Shown: piece by piece, positions 54,107 through 62,669 of the stretch
Position numbering within the stretch: position 1 is the first letter of the stretch
Layout of the letters: every line of letters begins with the position of its first letter
NCBI RefSeq assembly: GCF_001613445.1
Contig: NZ_BDCJ01000006.1
Span: 1 to 64,000, forward strand
Reading direction: 5' to 3'
Source of the DNA: Nocardia grenadensis NBRC 108939
GTDB lineage: Bacteria > Actinomycetota > Actinomycetes > Mycobacteriales > Mycobacteriaceae
Length of the DNA stretch: 64,000 bases
Program-made: the position numbers and the translations under genes
Notes under the pieces: generated by a model
Databases searched by the model: none
What the model was told of the DNA's origin: nothing
What the model saw: the letters and a program-made list of their open reading frames with translations, nothing else

Positions 54107-55671
54107 TACGAATTCTCCTCACGTAGCTGGCGTTTGAGCACCTTGCCGCTGGCGTTGTAGGGCAATTCGTCGCGGAATTCGACGAATCGCGGCACCTTGA
54201 AATTGGCCAGTACCTTGGTGGCATAGGAGAACACCTGGTCCTCGCTGAGCGCGGTATCCGGTTTCCGGACGATATAGGCCTTGCCCACCTCACCCATCCG
54301 GGTATCGGGTACGCCGATCACCGCGACGACGGCGACACCGTCCAATCCGGCCAGCGACTGTTCGATCTCGGCCGGATACACATTGAAGCCACCGCTGACG
54401 TACATGTCCTTGAGCCGGTCGGTGATCTTCAGATAGCCGCGGTCGTCGACCACGCCGATATCACCGGTGTGTAACCAGCCGTCCGCGTCGATCGTCTTCG
54501 CGGTGCTTTCCGGATCGTCCAGATAACCGAGCATGACATTGGGTCCGCGCAGCAGCACCTCACCCGCGTCACTGAGTTTCAGCTCGAATCCGGCCATGGG
54601 GCGGCCGCTGGTGGCGGAGATGGTCTCGGCGTCGTCGTCGACCCGGCACATGGTGCCGAACCCGGTGGATTCCGAGAGCCCGTAGGCGGTGAGCACCACA
54701 TCGAAGTCCAGTTCCCGGCGCATCCGTTCGACCAGGACGACCGGTACCGGCGCCGCGCCGGTGACGGCCACACGCAGGCTCGCCAGCCGGTACTCGCCGC
54801 GGTCCGGGAAATCCAGGATGGACTGGTAGATGGTGGGCGGGCCGGGCAGGACGGTGATCTGCTCCTGATCGATGAGCCGCATGGTGGTCGGTACATCGAA
54901 AATGATCTGCGGGATGATGGTCGCCCCGGTGAGCAGGCAGGCGATGATTCCGGCCTTGTAGCCGAAGCTGTGGAAGAACGGGTTGACGATCAGATAGTTG
55001 TCGTCGCTGTTCAGCGTCGAACATTCGGTCCAGCCGCGAACCGCGGACAGCGTCTGCCGGTGCGCGATCAGCACGCCTTTGCTGCGGCCGGTGGTGCCGG
55101 AGGTGAACAGGATGTCGGACAGGTCCTCGGGGCTGATGGATTCCGCGTGCTCCCGCGCCTGTTCGCGGCTCACTCCGGCACCGGCGGCCGCCAGCTCCGA
55201 CCAGTTCAGCGCGTCCTCGACCGGCTCTTCGGCGCCTTCGACCGGGAGCACCACGACGGTATCGATCCGCAGGTCCGGCGCGGCCGCGCGCAACTCGGCG
55301 AGCCGGTCGCGTTTGAGGAAGGTGCCCGCGATGAACAGGCCCTTGGCGTCGACGCGCCGCAGCACGTCGGCGACCTCGTCGGCGACGTAGCGGGTGTTGA
55401 GCGGGACCAGTGTCGCGCCGGCGTAGTGGGCGCCGAGCGCCGCGAGCACCCAGTGATGGGTATTGGGCGACCAGATGGCCACACGGTCACCGGTCCGGAT
55501 GCCGCGGGCGAGCAGGGCGCGGGCCACGTCCTGGACCTGTTCGAGCAGTTGGGTCCAGTCGAGCCGGATCGGCCCGTCGGCCAGTGCGGGCGCGGCGCCG
55601 TAGTTCTGGGCGGCGGCGTGCAGGGCCAGCGGAGTGGTCCGGTCCGTCGGGATGTGCGCAGGGGGTGTCAC
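54106..55671 (-). CDS. fadD3: HIP-CoA ligase FadD3
   Basis: A 521-residue acyl-CoA synthetase that activates HIP, the C/D-ring propanoate, to HIP-CoA, the first step after HsaD. ANL motifs: the P-loop DILFTSGTTGRSKGVLIAHR, AYGLSESTGFGTMC, and the GWLHTGDIGVVDDRGYLKIT hinge; the C-terminal lysine is in NASGKVLKRQLREE. HIP-CoA is the known KstR2 inducer. The start is GTG at 55671, divergent from fadE30 with a KstR2 site at 55732-55745. Confidence 0.9.
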   Translation of the reverse strand: MTPPAHIPTDRTTPLALHAAAQNYGAAPALADGPIRLDWTQLLEQVQDVARALLARGIRTGDRVAIWSPNTHHWVLAALGAHYAGATLVPLNTRYVADEVADVLRRVDAKGLFIAGTFLKRDRLAELRAAAPDLRIDTVVVLPVEGAEEPVEDALNWSELAAAGAGVSREQAREHAESISPEDLSDILFTSGTTGRSKGVLIAHRQTLSAVRGWTECSTLNSDDNYLIVNPFFHSFGYKAGIIACLLTGATIIPQIIFDVPTTMRLIDQEQITVLPGPPTIYQSILDFPDRGEYRLASLRVAVTGAAPVPVVLVERMRRELDFDVVLTAYGLSESTGFGTMCRVDDDAETISATSGRPMAGFELKLSDAGEVLLRGPNVMLGYLDDPESTAKTIDADGWLHTGDIGVVDDRGYLKITDRLKDMYVSGGFNVYPAEIEQSLAGLDGVAVVAVIGVPDTRMGEVGKAYIVRKPDTALSEDQVFSYATKVLANFKVPRFVEFRDELPYNASGKVLKRQLREENS

Positions 55672-55731
55672 GGGTGTCCTCGATGTCGTGCGGCCGTGGG
55701 CGGTGCGCGGTCTGCGAGTTGCGGTCTACAA

Positions 55732-55745
55732 AGCAAGTGCTTGGT
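55732..55745. promoter_or_regulatory. KstR2 operator between fadD3 and fadE30
   Basis: AGCAAGTGCTTGGT fits the KstR2 consensus AnCAAGnnCTTGnT at all fixed positions. It sits just upstream of a -10-like TATCCT (55750-55755) for fadE30 and about 60 bases from fadD3. Confidence 0.88.
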
Positions 55746-55761
55746 AGGTTATCCTACCGGC

Positions 55762-57024
55762 GTGGGTGCATTCCAGACCTCAGAATCCGGTACCGGTCGC
55801 GATGGCGGACGGCAATCGGCCGAACACGCCGCCGGGACGCGGCCGACGGCCGAACGGACCAGCGTGGCTGCCCTGAGCGACGGCGAATTCGCCGCGCAGG
55901 TGCGGAACTGGCTCGACGAGCAGCTCAGCGGTGAATTCCGGGAACTGCGCGGGCTCGGCGGACCCGGCCGCGAACACGAGGCATTCGACGAACGCCTGGA
56001 CTGGGACCGCGCGCTGGCGGCCGCGGGCTGGACCTGCCTGGGTTGGCCGGTGGAGTACGGCGGTCGCGACGCGAGTGTCGCGCAGCAGATCATCTTCCAC
56101 GAGGAGTACGCGAAGGCGAACGCGCCCGCGCGGGTCTCCCATGTGGGTGAGGAACTGCTCGGCCCGACCCTGCTGGCCTTCGGGACCGGCGCTCAGCGTG
56201 ATCGTTTCCTGCCGGGGATCCGCACCGTCACCGAACTGTGGTGCCAGGGCTACTCGGAACCGGGCGCCGGCTCCGATCTCGCCGCCGTCTCCACCTCCGC
56301 CCGCCTGGATGGTGACCAGTGGTCGATCAACGGGCAGAAGATCTGGACCTCGCTGGCACATGTGGCCGACTGGTGCTTCGCGGTCTGCCGCACCGAACCG
56401 GGCTCGAAACGCCACAAAGGACTTTCGTACCTGCTGGTGCCGATGGATCAGCCCGGTATCGAGGTCCGGCCGATCGTGCAGCTCACCGGCACCTCCGAGT
56501 TCAACGAGGTGTTCTTCGACAACGCCCGCACCGATGCCGAGCTGGTGGTGGGCGAACCGGGCGACGGCTGGCGGGTCGCGATGGGCACGCTGAACGTCGA
56601 ACGCGGTATCTCCACGCTCGGGCAGCAGATCCGTTTCGCCCGGGAACTCGCGGCGATCGAGAACCTCGCCCGCGAATCCGGCGCCCTCGACGATCCGCTG
56701 CTCGCGGACAAGATAGATCGTGCCTGGGTGGGGCTGCGGGTGCTGCGCGCCCACGCGCTGCGCACCATGGCCGAGACCGCCGACGACGGCGGCCAGGCCT
56801 CGGTGGGCAAACTGCTCTGGGCCAATTGGCATCGCGGGCTCGGCGAACTCGCCATGGCGGTGCGCGGCGCCGCCGGACTCGTCGCCGCGGACGGTGATCT
56901 CGACGAATGGCAGCGGCTGTATCTGTTCACCCGCGCCGACACGATCTACGGAGGTTCGAACGAAGTGCAGCGCAACATCATCTCCGAGCGGGTGCTCGGT
57001 CTGCCCCGCGAGGCCCGACAGTGA
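55762..57024 (+). CDS. fadE30: Acyl-CoA dehydrogenase FadE30 (HIP-CoA dehydrogenase)
   Basis: A 420-residue acyl-CoA dehydrogenase that acts early on HIP-CoA-derived esters. ELRGLGGPGREHEAFDERLD near the N-terminus is a FadE30 hallmark, with GYSEPGAGSDLAAVSTSARL, QKIWTSLAHVADWCFAVCRT and TIYGGSNEVQRNIISERVLG. The GTG at 55762 comes six bases after a -10-like TATCCT, which fits a leaderless mRNA and an N-terminal extension of 34 residues. A GTG at 55864 would give the length of mycobacterial FadE30. The stop overlaps ipdF (GTGA). Confidence 0.88.
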   Translation: MGAFQTSESGTGRDGGRQSAEHAAGTRPTAERTSVAALSDGEFAAQVRNWLDEQLSGEFRELRGLGGPGREHEAFDERLDWDRALAAAGWTCLGWPVEYGGRDASVAQQIIFHEEYAKANAPARVSHVGEELLGPTLLAFGTGAQRDRFLPGIRTVTELWCQGYSEPGAGSDLAAVSTSARLDGDQWSINGQKIWTSLAHVADWCFAVCRTEPGSKRHKGLSYLLVPMDQPGIEVRPIVQLTGTSEFNEVFFDNARTDAELVVGEPGDGWRVAMGTLNVERGISTLGQQIRFARELAAIENLARESGALDDPLLADKIDRAWVGLRVLRAHALRTMAETADDGGQASVGKLLWANWHRGLGELAMAVRGAAGLVAADGDLDEWQRLYLFTRADTIYGGSNEVQRNIISERVLGLPREARQ

Positions 57025-57818
57025 GCGGGCCGCTGTCGGTCGCGCCCCCGCAGACTGCGGCGCACAACCTGCTCACCGGTCGCCGGGCCGTGGTCACCGC
57101 GGCCGCCGGGACCGGGATCGGGTCCGCGACGGCGCGCCGGCTGCTCGCCGAAGGCGCCGACGTGGTGGTCTCGGACTGGCACGAACGGCGACTGGAGGCC
57201 ACGCGCGCCGAGCTGTCCGCGGAATTCACCGATCGCAAGGTCGCCGCGATCGCCTGTGATGTCACCAGCACCGAACAGGTCGACGAACTGGTCCGCGGCG
57301 CGGCCGCGGCGCTGGGCGGCGTCGATATCTTCGTCAACAACGCCGGCCTCGGCGGCGAGACGCCGGTGGTCGATATGACCGACGAACAGTGGGATCGCGT
57401 CCTCGACATCACCCTCAACGGCACCTTCCGTTGCACCCGGGCCGCGCTGAACTATTTCCGCGACGCGAAACACGGCGGGGTGATCGTCAACAACGCGAGC
57501 GTGCTCGGTTGGCGGGCCCAGTACGGTCAGGCGCACTACGCCGCCGCGAAGGCCGGTGTGATGGCACTGACCAGGTGCAGCGCGGTCGAGGCGGCCGAGC
57601 TGGGGGTCCGGATCAACGCGGTGTCGCCGAGTATCGCCCGGCACGCCTTCCTGGACAAGACCAGCTCCAGTGAACTGCTCGACCGGCTCTCCGAGCGTGA
57701 GGCCTTCGGCCGGGCGGCCGAACCGTGGGAGGTCGCGGCCACCATCGCGATGCTCGCCAGCGACTACACCACCTACCTCACCGGCGAGGTCGTCTCGATC
57801 AGCAGCCAGCGCGCCTAA
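57021..57818 (+). CDS. ipdF: Short-chain dehydrogenase IpdF (hydroxy-HIP-CoA dehydrogenase)
   Basis: A 265-residue SDR. The cofactor site is VVTAAAGTGIGSATARRLLA, then DIFVNNAGLG. The active site has Ser in IVNNASVLGWRA and YxxxK in HYAAAKAGVMALTR. It oxidises the 5-hydroxyl of the HIP-CoA intermediate in mycobacterial KstR2 pathways (Rv3559c, next to fadE30 there too). The start overlaps the fadE30 stop by four bases. It ends with an NAD(P)H-binding C-terminus, full length. Confidence 0.9.
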   Translation: MSGPLSVAPPQTAAHNLLTGRRAVVTAAAGTGIGSATARRLLAEGADVVVSDWHERRLEATRAELSAEFTDRKVAAIACDVTSTEQVDELVRGAAAALGGVDIFVNNAGLGGETPVVDMTDEQWDRVLDITLNGTFRCTRAALNYFRDAKHGGVIVNNASVLGWRAQYGQAHYAAAKAGVMALTRCSAVEAAELGVRINAVSPSIARHAFLDKTSSSELLDRLSEREAFGRAAEPWEVAATIAMLASDYTTYLTGEVVSISSQRA

Positions 57819-58056
57819 GCGCCCGCCCCAGCCGGTTGCCTCGGCCGGAGCCGATCCGCGGCGGCGCGGGTGGGCACCCGGCCGCCAGCGCGTTCATCGG
57901 CCGCGCGGTCATATCGGCGGACCAGGGTCGTGCCGCGACACGCACCGGTTCCTATGGGGTCGAGTCGGTTCGGCGAGTTCCGCGCGTCCGGTGCTGCCGG
58001 ATGCGGTGCGCGCCGGTACGCGGACGCCGACGGCTCCGGGGTCCCGCGAGAGCGGT

Positions 58057-58563
58057 TCAGACGCGGGACAGCGCGAAGATGCGCAGATCGCGGTCGGTGC
58101 GCTTGCGGTAGGCGGCATAGGCGCCGGTGATTTCGACGAATCGCTCGAAGATCGATTCCGCGGCCGCGCCCTCTACCCGGGTGGCGATGACCGGTATGCG
58201 TTCACCGGCGATGGAAACGGTCGCTCTGGGCTCGGCGAGGAGGTTTGCCGTCCAGGCCGGGTGGCGGGCACCGCCGAAGTTGCTGCCGATGATGTAGAGA
58301 GTCGCGCCGTCGTGTACGCACAGCAGCGGCTGGGTGCGCGGCTGTCCCGACCGGCGACCCGTTGTGGTCAGCAGGATCACCGGTGCGCCGATCGGCCCGA
58401 GCACGGTGTAGCGGGCATCGGTGCGTTCGAGTACCCGGCGGTCCAGCGGGGTGAGGGCCCGGACCACCCGGGAGCCGAACCTCGTGCCGGCGAACCTGTC
58501 TGCCGCACGGGCCAGGGGACTCTCCGGGGAACCCCACTGTCGCTGTGGGAACGGCGTCGTCAT
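58057..58563 (-). CDS. Deazaflavin-dependent nitroreductase family protein (Ddn-like)
   Basis: A 168-residue split-barrel protein of the F420-dependent Ddn/DUF385 group: APVILLTTTGRRSGQPRTQP, LLCVHDGATLYIIGSNFGGA, RHPAWTANLLAEPRATVSIA and TGAYAAYRKRTDRDLRIFAL. Relatives reduce quinones, or nitroimidazoles in M. tuberculosis, with F420H2. It converges with ipdF, and a long hairpin lies upstream. Its place between ipdF and kstR2 is of interest because mycobacterial ddn is also near the steroid cluster. Confidence 0.85.
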   Translation of the reverse strand: MTTPFPQRQWGSPESPLARAADRFAGTRFGSRVVRALTPLDRRVLERTDARYTVLGPIGAPVILLTTTGRRSGQPRTQPLLCVHDGATLYIIGSNFGGARHPAWTANLLAEPRATVSIAGERIPVIATRVEGAAAESIFERFVEITGAYAAYRKRTDRDLRIFALSRV

Positions 58564-58752
58564 CCGGCGAATATACCGACGGGACGGGCGTGCCCTCCGG
58601 TTTACGCCGGGCCGGCAGCCGCTCGGCTCGTCCCGAAGCGGTCGGCGGCCCGCCGATCCGATTCCGGGAATTCGGTCCGGGGCGGAACCGGTCCGGGATA
58701 TCGGCCGTCCAAATTATCGGAAGCAGTGCGGAGTTCGTACCACTTCCGCGAC

Positions 58753-58810
58753 GCGGGCCCGAGGGGTCCGGCTCCGACAGGGAGGGGGGAGCCGGAAACC
58801 TCGGGCCCGC
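58753..58810. terminator. Long two-part hairpin between the Ddn-like gene and kstR2
   Basis: GCGGGCCCGAGG (58753-58764) pairs with CCTCGGGCCCGC (58799-58810), and inside it TCCGGCTCC (58767-58775) pairs with GGAGCCGGA (58788-58796). About 21 paired bases with small bulges, 25 bases before the KstR2 operator. It may stop transcription running from the left. Confidence 0.6.
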
Positions 58811-58834
58811 CGGTTACGCACCATCCATAGACCA

Positions 58835-58848
58835 AGCAAATGCTTGGT
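58835..58848. promoter_or_regulatory. KstR2 operator upstream of kstR2
   Basis: AGCAAATGCTTGGT matches AnCAAGnnCTTGnT with one base changed (CAAA). It lies within a larger near-palindrome ACCAAGCA-AA-TGCTTGGT (58831-58848) and upstream of TATCAT at 58851-58856, seven bases before the GTG. Confidence 0.82.
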
Positions 58849-58862
58849 TGTATCATGGCGGG

Positions 58863-59474
58863 GTGACCGCACCCGACCCCTCGAAATCGGCCCGGCGAAC
58901 CGAACTACTCGATATGGCGGCAGAGCTGTTCGCCGAACGGGGCGTGCGCGCCACCACGGTGCGTGATATCGCCGACGCCGCGGGCATCCTCTCCGGCAGC
59001 CTGTACCACCACTTCTCCTCGAAAGAGGGGATGGTGGACGAGATCCTGCGCGGATTCCTCGACGAACTGTTCGGACGCTACCGCGAGATCGTCGACGCCG
59101 GGCTGGATTCGCGTGCCACACTGGAAGCCTTGGTACTCGCCTCCTACGAGGCCTTCGATCGCTCCCACGCGGCGGTCGCGATCTACCAGTCCGAGGCCAA
59201 ACGCCTGCGGGCCGCCGAACGTTTCGCCTACATCGACGACTACAACCGCGAATTCCGGGAGCTCTGGCACCGCGTCCTCACCAGCGGAGTCGCCGACGGT
59301 AGCTTCCGTGCCGAACTCGATATCGACCTGGCCTATCGCTTCCTGCGCGACACGGTCTGGGTCGCGGTCCGCTGGTACCAGCCCGGCGGCGGGTCGATCA
59401 CCGTCGACACGCTCGCCAAGCAGTACCTCACCATCGTGCTCGACGGGCTCACCGTGCCGGGCCACACCGATTAG
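58863..59474 (+). CDS. kstR2: TetR-family repressor KstR2
   Basis: A 203-residue TetR repressor of the C/D-ring genes, released by HIP-CoA. The DNA-binding part is ELLDMAAELFAERGVRATTV, RDIADAAGILSGSLYHHFSS, KEGMVDEILRGFLDELFGRY. The ligand domain has HAAVAIYQSEAKRLRAAERF and the C-terminal DTLAKQYLTIVLDGL. It matches Rv3557c, which lies next to fadA6 there too. The start is GTG at 58863; the upstream frame has no credible start. A -10 seven bases before the GTG points to a leaderless mRNA. Confidence 0.93.
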   Translation: MTAPDPSKSARRTELLDMAAELFAERGVRATTVRDIADAAGILSGSLYHHFSSKEGMVDEILRGFLDELFGRYREIVDAGLDSRATLEALVLASYEAFDRSHAAVAIYQSEAKRLRAAERFAYIDDYNREFRELWHRVLTSGVADGSFRAELDIDLAYRFLRDTVWVAVRWYQPGGGSITVDTLAKQYLTIVLDGLTVPGHTD

Positions 59475-59484
59475 GAGAAATTCC

Positions 59485-60672
59485 ATGGCAACAGCTGCCC
59501 GCCGCCCCTACGCACCGTTGCGTGAGGCGTATGTGATCGATGCGGTGCGCACCCCGGTCGGGAAGCGCGGTGGTGCGCTGGCGGAGGTCCATCCGGCCGA
59601 TCTCGGCGCGGCCGCATTGCAGGGCCTGCTCGGCCGCAATTCGATCGACCCTGCCCGGGTGGACGATGTGATCGTCGGCTGCGTGGACAATGTGGGCCCA
59701 CAGGCCGGCAATATCGGTCGGACGATGTGGCTGACCGCCGGATATCCGGAAGAGGTCCCCGGCGTCACCGTGGACCGGCAGTGCGGGTCCAGTCAGCAGG
59801 CCATCAATTTCGGCGCCCAGGCGATCATGAGCGGTACCGCCGAGGTCATCGTGGCCGGCGGTGTGCAGAACATGAGCGCCATCCCGATCTCCGCGGCCAT
59901 GATCGCCGGCAAGGAGTACGGCTTCGATTCGCCGTTCGTCGGCGCCAAGGGCTGGGATCACCGCTACGGCACCGGCGAGGTGTCGCAGTTCCGCGGCGCT
60001 CAGTTGATCGCCGAGAAATGGGGGATCACCCGCGAAGACATGGAGCAGTGGGCGCTGCGCAGTCACGAGCGCGCCCGTGCCGCGATCAAAGCGGGCCGGT
60101 TCGACAAAGAGATCGTGCCGGTGGGCGATTTCTGGATCGACCAGGGCCCGCGCGAGACCAGTCTGGAGAAGATGGCCTCGCTGCCCGCGCTGGAAGAGGG
60201 CAGTCCGCTGACCGCCGCGGTCGCCTCCCAGATCTCCGACGGGGCCAGCGCCACTCTGCTCGCCTCGGAGTGGGCGGTCGAGGAATACGGCCTCACCCCA
60301 CGCGCCCGCATCATCCACGTCAGCGCCCGCGGCGCCGATCCGCTGTACATGCTCACCGCGCCCATCCCAGCCACCCGGTGGGCGCTGGAGAAGACCGGCC
60401 TGACCATCGACGATATCGACGTGGTCGAGATCAACGAGGCCTTCGCCCCGGTGGTGCTGGCCTGGTTGAAGGAGACCGGCGCCGACCCGGAGAAGGTGAA
60501 TGTGAACGGCGGCGCCATCGCACTGGGCCACCCGCTGGGCGCGACCGGCGCGAAACTCTTCGCCACCCTGCTGAACGAACTGGAGCGGATCAACGGCCGC
60601 TACGGCCTGCTCACCATCTGTGAGGGCGGCGGCACCGCCAACGCCACCATCATCGAAAGGCTCGATCGCTGA
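59485..60672 (+). CDS. fadA6: Thiolase FadA6 of the steroid C/D-ring pathway
   Basis: A 395-residue thiolase. Cys100 in TVDRQCGSSQQAINFGAQ is the acyl-forming cysteine, GHPLGATGAKLF holds the active-site His, and the C-terminal CEGGGTANA carries the second cysteine. It releases acetyl-CoA in the final steps of ring breakdown. It starts ten bases after the kstR2 stop (AGGAGA ribosome site), so it is co-transcribed with its regulator, as Rv3556c is with Rv3557c. Confidence 0.92.
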   Translation: MATAARRPYAPLREAYVIDAVRTPVGKRGGALAEVHPADLGAAALQGLLGRNSIDPARVDDVIVGCVDNVGPQAGNIGRTMWLTAGYPEEVPGVTVDRQCGSSQQAINFGAQAIMSGTAEVIVAGGVQNMSAIPISAAMIAGKEYGFDSPFVGAKGWDHRYGTGEVSQFRGAQLIAEKWGITREDMEQWALRSHERARAAIKAGRFDKEIVPVGDFWIDQGPRETSLEKMASLPALEEGSPLTAAVASQISDGASATLLASEWAVEEYGLTPRARIIHVSARGADPLYMLTAPIPATRWALEKTGLTIDDIDVVEINEAFAPVVLAWLKETGADPEKVNVNGGAIALGHPLGATGAKLFATLLNELERINGRYGLLTICEGGGTANATIIERLDR

Positions 60673-60676
60673 TCGA

Positions 60677-60701
60677 GTGGTGGCGGCAATGCCGCCACCA
60701 C
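60677..60701. terminator. Terminator hairpin after fadA6
   Basis: GTGGTGGCGGC, loop AAT, GCCGCCACCAC: an 11-bp perfect stem four bases beyond the fadA6 stop. Confidence 0.7.
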
Positions 60702-60865
60702 ATCGGTTCCATCGGTGGACCCGGGCGGGCATATCGGCCCTACCCGGCGACATCGGTCACCGTCGCCCGGCGCAGACCTGCCCGGTCGACGGGTGTACTC
60801 GGCATGTGGTGGGTATCCCGCGGGCAGTCTAGAAATAGATAGTTAGCCTATGTAATAATATCTGG

Positions 60866-61336
60866 GTGCAGGCGACCCCGGTGACCGATGTGGACGACAC
60901 CGTCGTCGATCTACTGGTCACCGCGGGCCGGCTCACGCGCGCGGCGGGAACGCTCAGCGTCGACGAACTGCCGCGCGCCACCGTGCGCGCACTGGCAGTG
61001 CTCGAGGAACACGGTTCGCTGCGGGTCAGCGAATTCGCTCATATCGATCGCACATCGCAACCCACGGCCACTGCGCTCATCGCCCGCCTGGTGGGGGAGG
61101 GATACGCCTCCCGGCACCGCGATCCGGACGATTCGCGCGCGGTCGTCGTCCAACTCACACCGGCCGGGCGCGCCCGGCTCGCCGCCACCCGCGCCTCCAT
61201 GCGTGCGGCGCTGTCCGGCCCGCTACCCGGCTTCGACGCCGAACGCCTGACCGGACTCGCAGCCGACCTACGGGACCTGCTGGCGGCGATCCGGGAATCG
61301 GCCGGGCACCACACGCAATCGAGGAAAGACCGATGA
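60866..61336 (+). CDS. MarR-family regulator, controls the adjacent MFS transporter
   Basis: A 156-residue winged-helix regulator: LPRATVRALAVLEEHGSLRV, SEFAHIDRTSQPTATALIAR, LVGEGYASRHRDPDDSRAVV, VVQLTPAGRARLAATRASMR. The start is GTG at 60866, close behind an AT-rich promoter (TAATAATAT), so the mRNA may be leaderless. It overlaps the transporter gene by four bases. Such MarR/MFS pairs usually react to the exported compound. Confidence 0.9.
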   Translation: MQATPVTDVDDTVVDLLVTAGRLTRAAGTLSVDELPRATVRALAVLEEHGSLRVSEFAHIDRTSQPTATALIARLVGEGYASRHRDPDDSRAVVVQLTPAGRARLAATRASMRAALSGPLPGFDAERLTGLAADLRDLLAAIRESAGHHTQSRKDR

Positions 61337-62574
61337 GCACCACGACCGGAACGGCCACCGAGCCGACCAGCACATCGACCGGGCAGCCGAAGGCGGTGTG
61401 GGCCGTCGCCTTCGCCAGCGTTATCGCGTTCATGGGTATCGGCCTGGTCGATCCGATTCTCAAACCCATCGGTGAACAGCTCAACGCGTCGCCGTCGCAG
61501 GTATCGCTGCTGTTCACCAGCTATATGCTCGTCACCGGCGTCGCCATGCTGGTCACCGGCGTGATCTCCAGCCGGTTCGGCGCGAAGAAGACTCTGCTCG
61601 TCGGGCTCGCGCTGATCATCGTCTTCGCGGCCCTGGCCGGTATGTCGGGGACGGTCGGCCAGATCGTCGGCTTCCGCGCGGGCTGGGGGCTGGGTAATGC
61701 CCTATTCATCGCGACCGCACTGGCCACCATCGTGGGTGCCGCCAGCGGCGGGGTCGCGCGCGCGATCATCCTCTACGAGGCGGCGCTGGGTATCGGTATC
61801 GCCACCGGGCCGCTACTGGGCGGCCTGCTCGGCGGGATCAGCTGGCGCGGGCCGTTCTTCGGAGTCTCCGTGCTCATGGCCGTCGCCTTCATCGCGATCG
61901 TCGTGCTGCTCCCCGAGGGGCCGAAAGCCGCGAAGCCGACCTCGCTGGCCGCGCCGTTCAAAGCGCTACGCCACCGCGGCCTGCTCGTCGTGAGCATCAC
62001 GGCCCTGCTGTACAACTTCGGTTTTTTCACCCTGCTCGCCTACACCCCCTTTCCGCTGGACATGGGCACCTACGCGATCGGCTTCATCTTCTGCGGCTGG
62101 GGCATCCTGCTGGCCGTGGCTTCGGTGTTCTTCGCACCGAAACTGCAGCACCGTTTCGGCACGCTGCCGATGATCGCCGTCGCGGTCGGGCTGTTCGCCG
62201 CGGATCTGGCGGTGATGGCGTTGTTCGCCGAGCACAAGCCGGTGCTGATCGCCGGTGTCGTTCTCGCGGGCCTGTTCCTCGGTGTGAACAACACACTGAT
62301 CACCGAGGCCGTCATGATCTCCGCTCCGGTGGAACGCTCGACCGCGTCGGCGGCCTACAGCTTCGTCCGCTTCGTGGGCGGCGCCGCCGCACCGTGGCTG
62401 GCGGGCAAACTCGGTGAGACCAGTGTTTCGCTGCCGTTCTGGGTGGGCGCGGTCTGCACCGCCGCCGGTGTGGTGGTGCTGCTGGCCGGCCGCTCGGCGC
62501 TGGCCCATATCGACGACCACGACCCCGCTCCCCACAGTGTGGAGGAAGCGCAGGCGGTCACGGTCGGTGACTGA
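61333..62574 (+). CDS. MFS transporter (drug or metabolite exporter type)
   Basis: A 413-residue protein with about 12 membrane helices. The motif A-like sequence VTGVISSRFGAKKTLLVGLA and LYEAALGIGIATGPLLGGLL (motif C of antiporters) place it with drug:H+ antiporters. The N-terminal 20 residues are Ser/Thr-rich and soluble. Co-transcribed with MarR. Substrate unknown. Confidence 0.9.
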   Translation: MSTTTGTATEPTSTSTGQPKAVWAVAFASVIAFMGIGLVDPILKPIGEQLNASPSQVSLLFTSYMLVTGVAMLVTGVISSRFGAKKTLLVGLALIIVFAALAGMSGTVGQIVGFRAGWGLGNALFIATALATIVGAASGGVARAIILYEAALGIGIATGPLLGGLLGGISWRGPFFGVSVLMAVAFIAIVVLLPEGPKAAKPTSLAAPFKALRHRGLLVVSITALLYNFGFFTLLAYTPFPLDMGTYAIGFIFCGWGILLAVASVFFAPKLQHRFGTLPMIAVAVGLFAADLAVMALFAEHKPVLIAGVVLAGLFLGVNNTLITEAVMISAPVERSTASAAYSFVRFVGGAAAPWLAGKLGETSVSLPFWVGAVCTAAGVVVLLAGRSALAHIDDHDPAPHSVEEAQAVTVGD

Positions 62575-62593
62575 CCTCCACAAGAAGTCTTCC

Positions 62594-62621
62594 GCGGGTC
62601 CCGCCGATAGGCGGGGCCCGC
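62594..62621 (+). terminator. Intrinsic terminator after the MarR/MFS operon
   Basis: GCGGGTCCCGCC, loop GATA, GGCGGGGCCCGC: 12-bp stem with one G-T pair, followed by TCTTTT. Clear rho-independent type. Confidence 0.85.
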
Positions 62622-62669
62622 TCTTTTCGTGACCATCCGGACAACCTGCCCGGCGTAGGGTCGGGGAGT

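Noticed and set aside
54970..55761. Upstream extension of fadE30 to 684 codons
   Set aside because: It is antisense to fadD3 and passes through the KstR2 operator.
60838..60860. IdeR/DtxR iron box upstream of the MarR gene
   Set aside because: Only the core GTTAGCCTA matches the iron-box consensus; both outer arms differ. It is more likely a MarR or promoter element.
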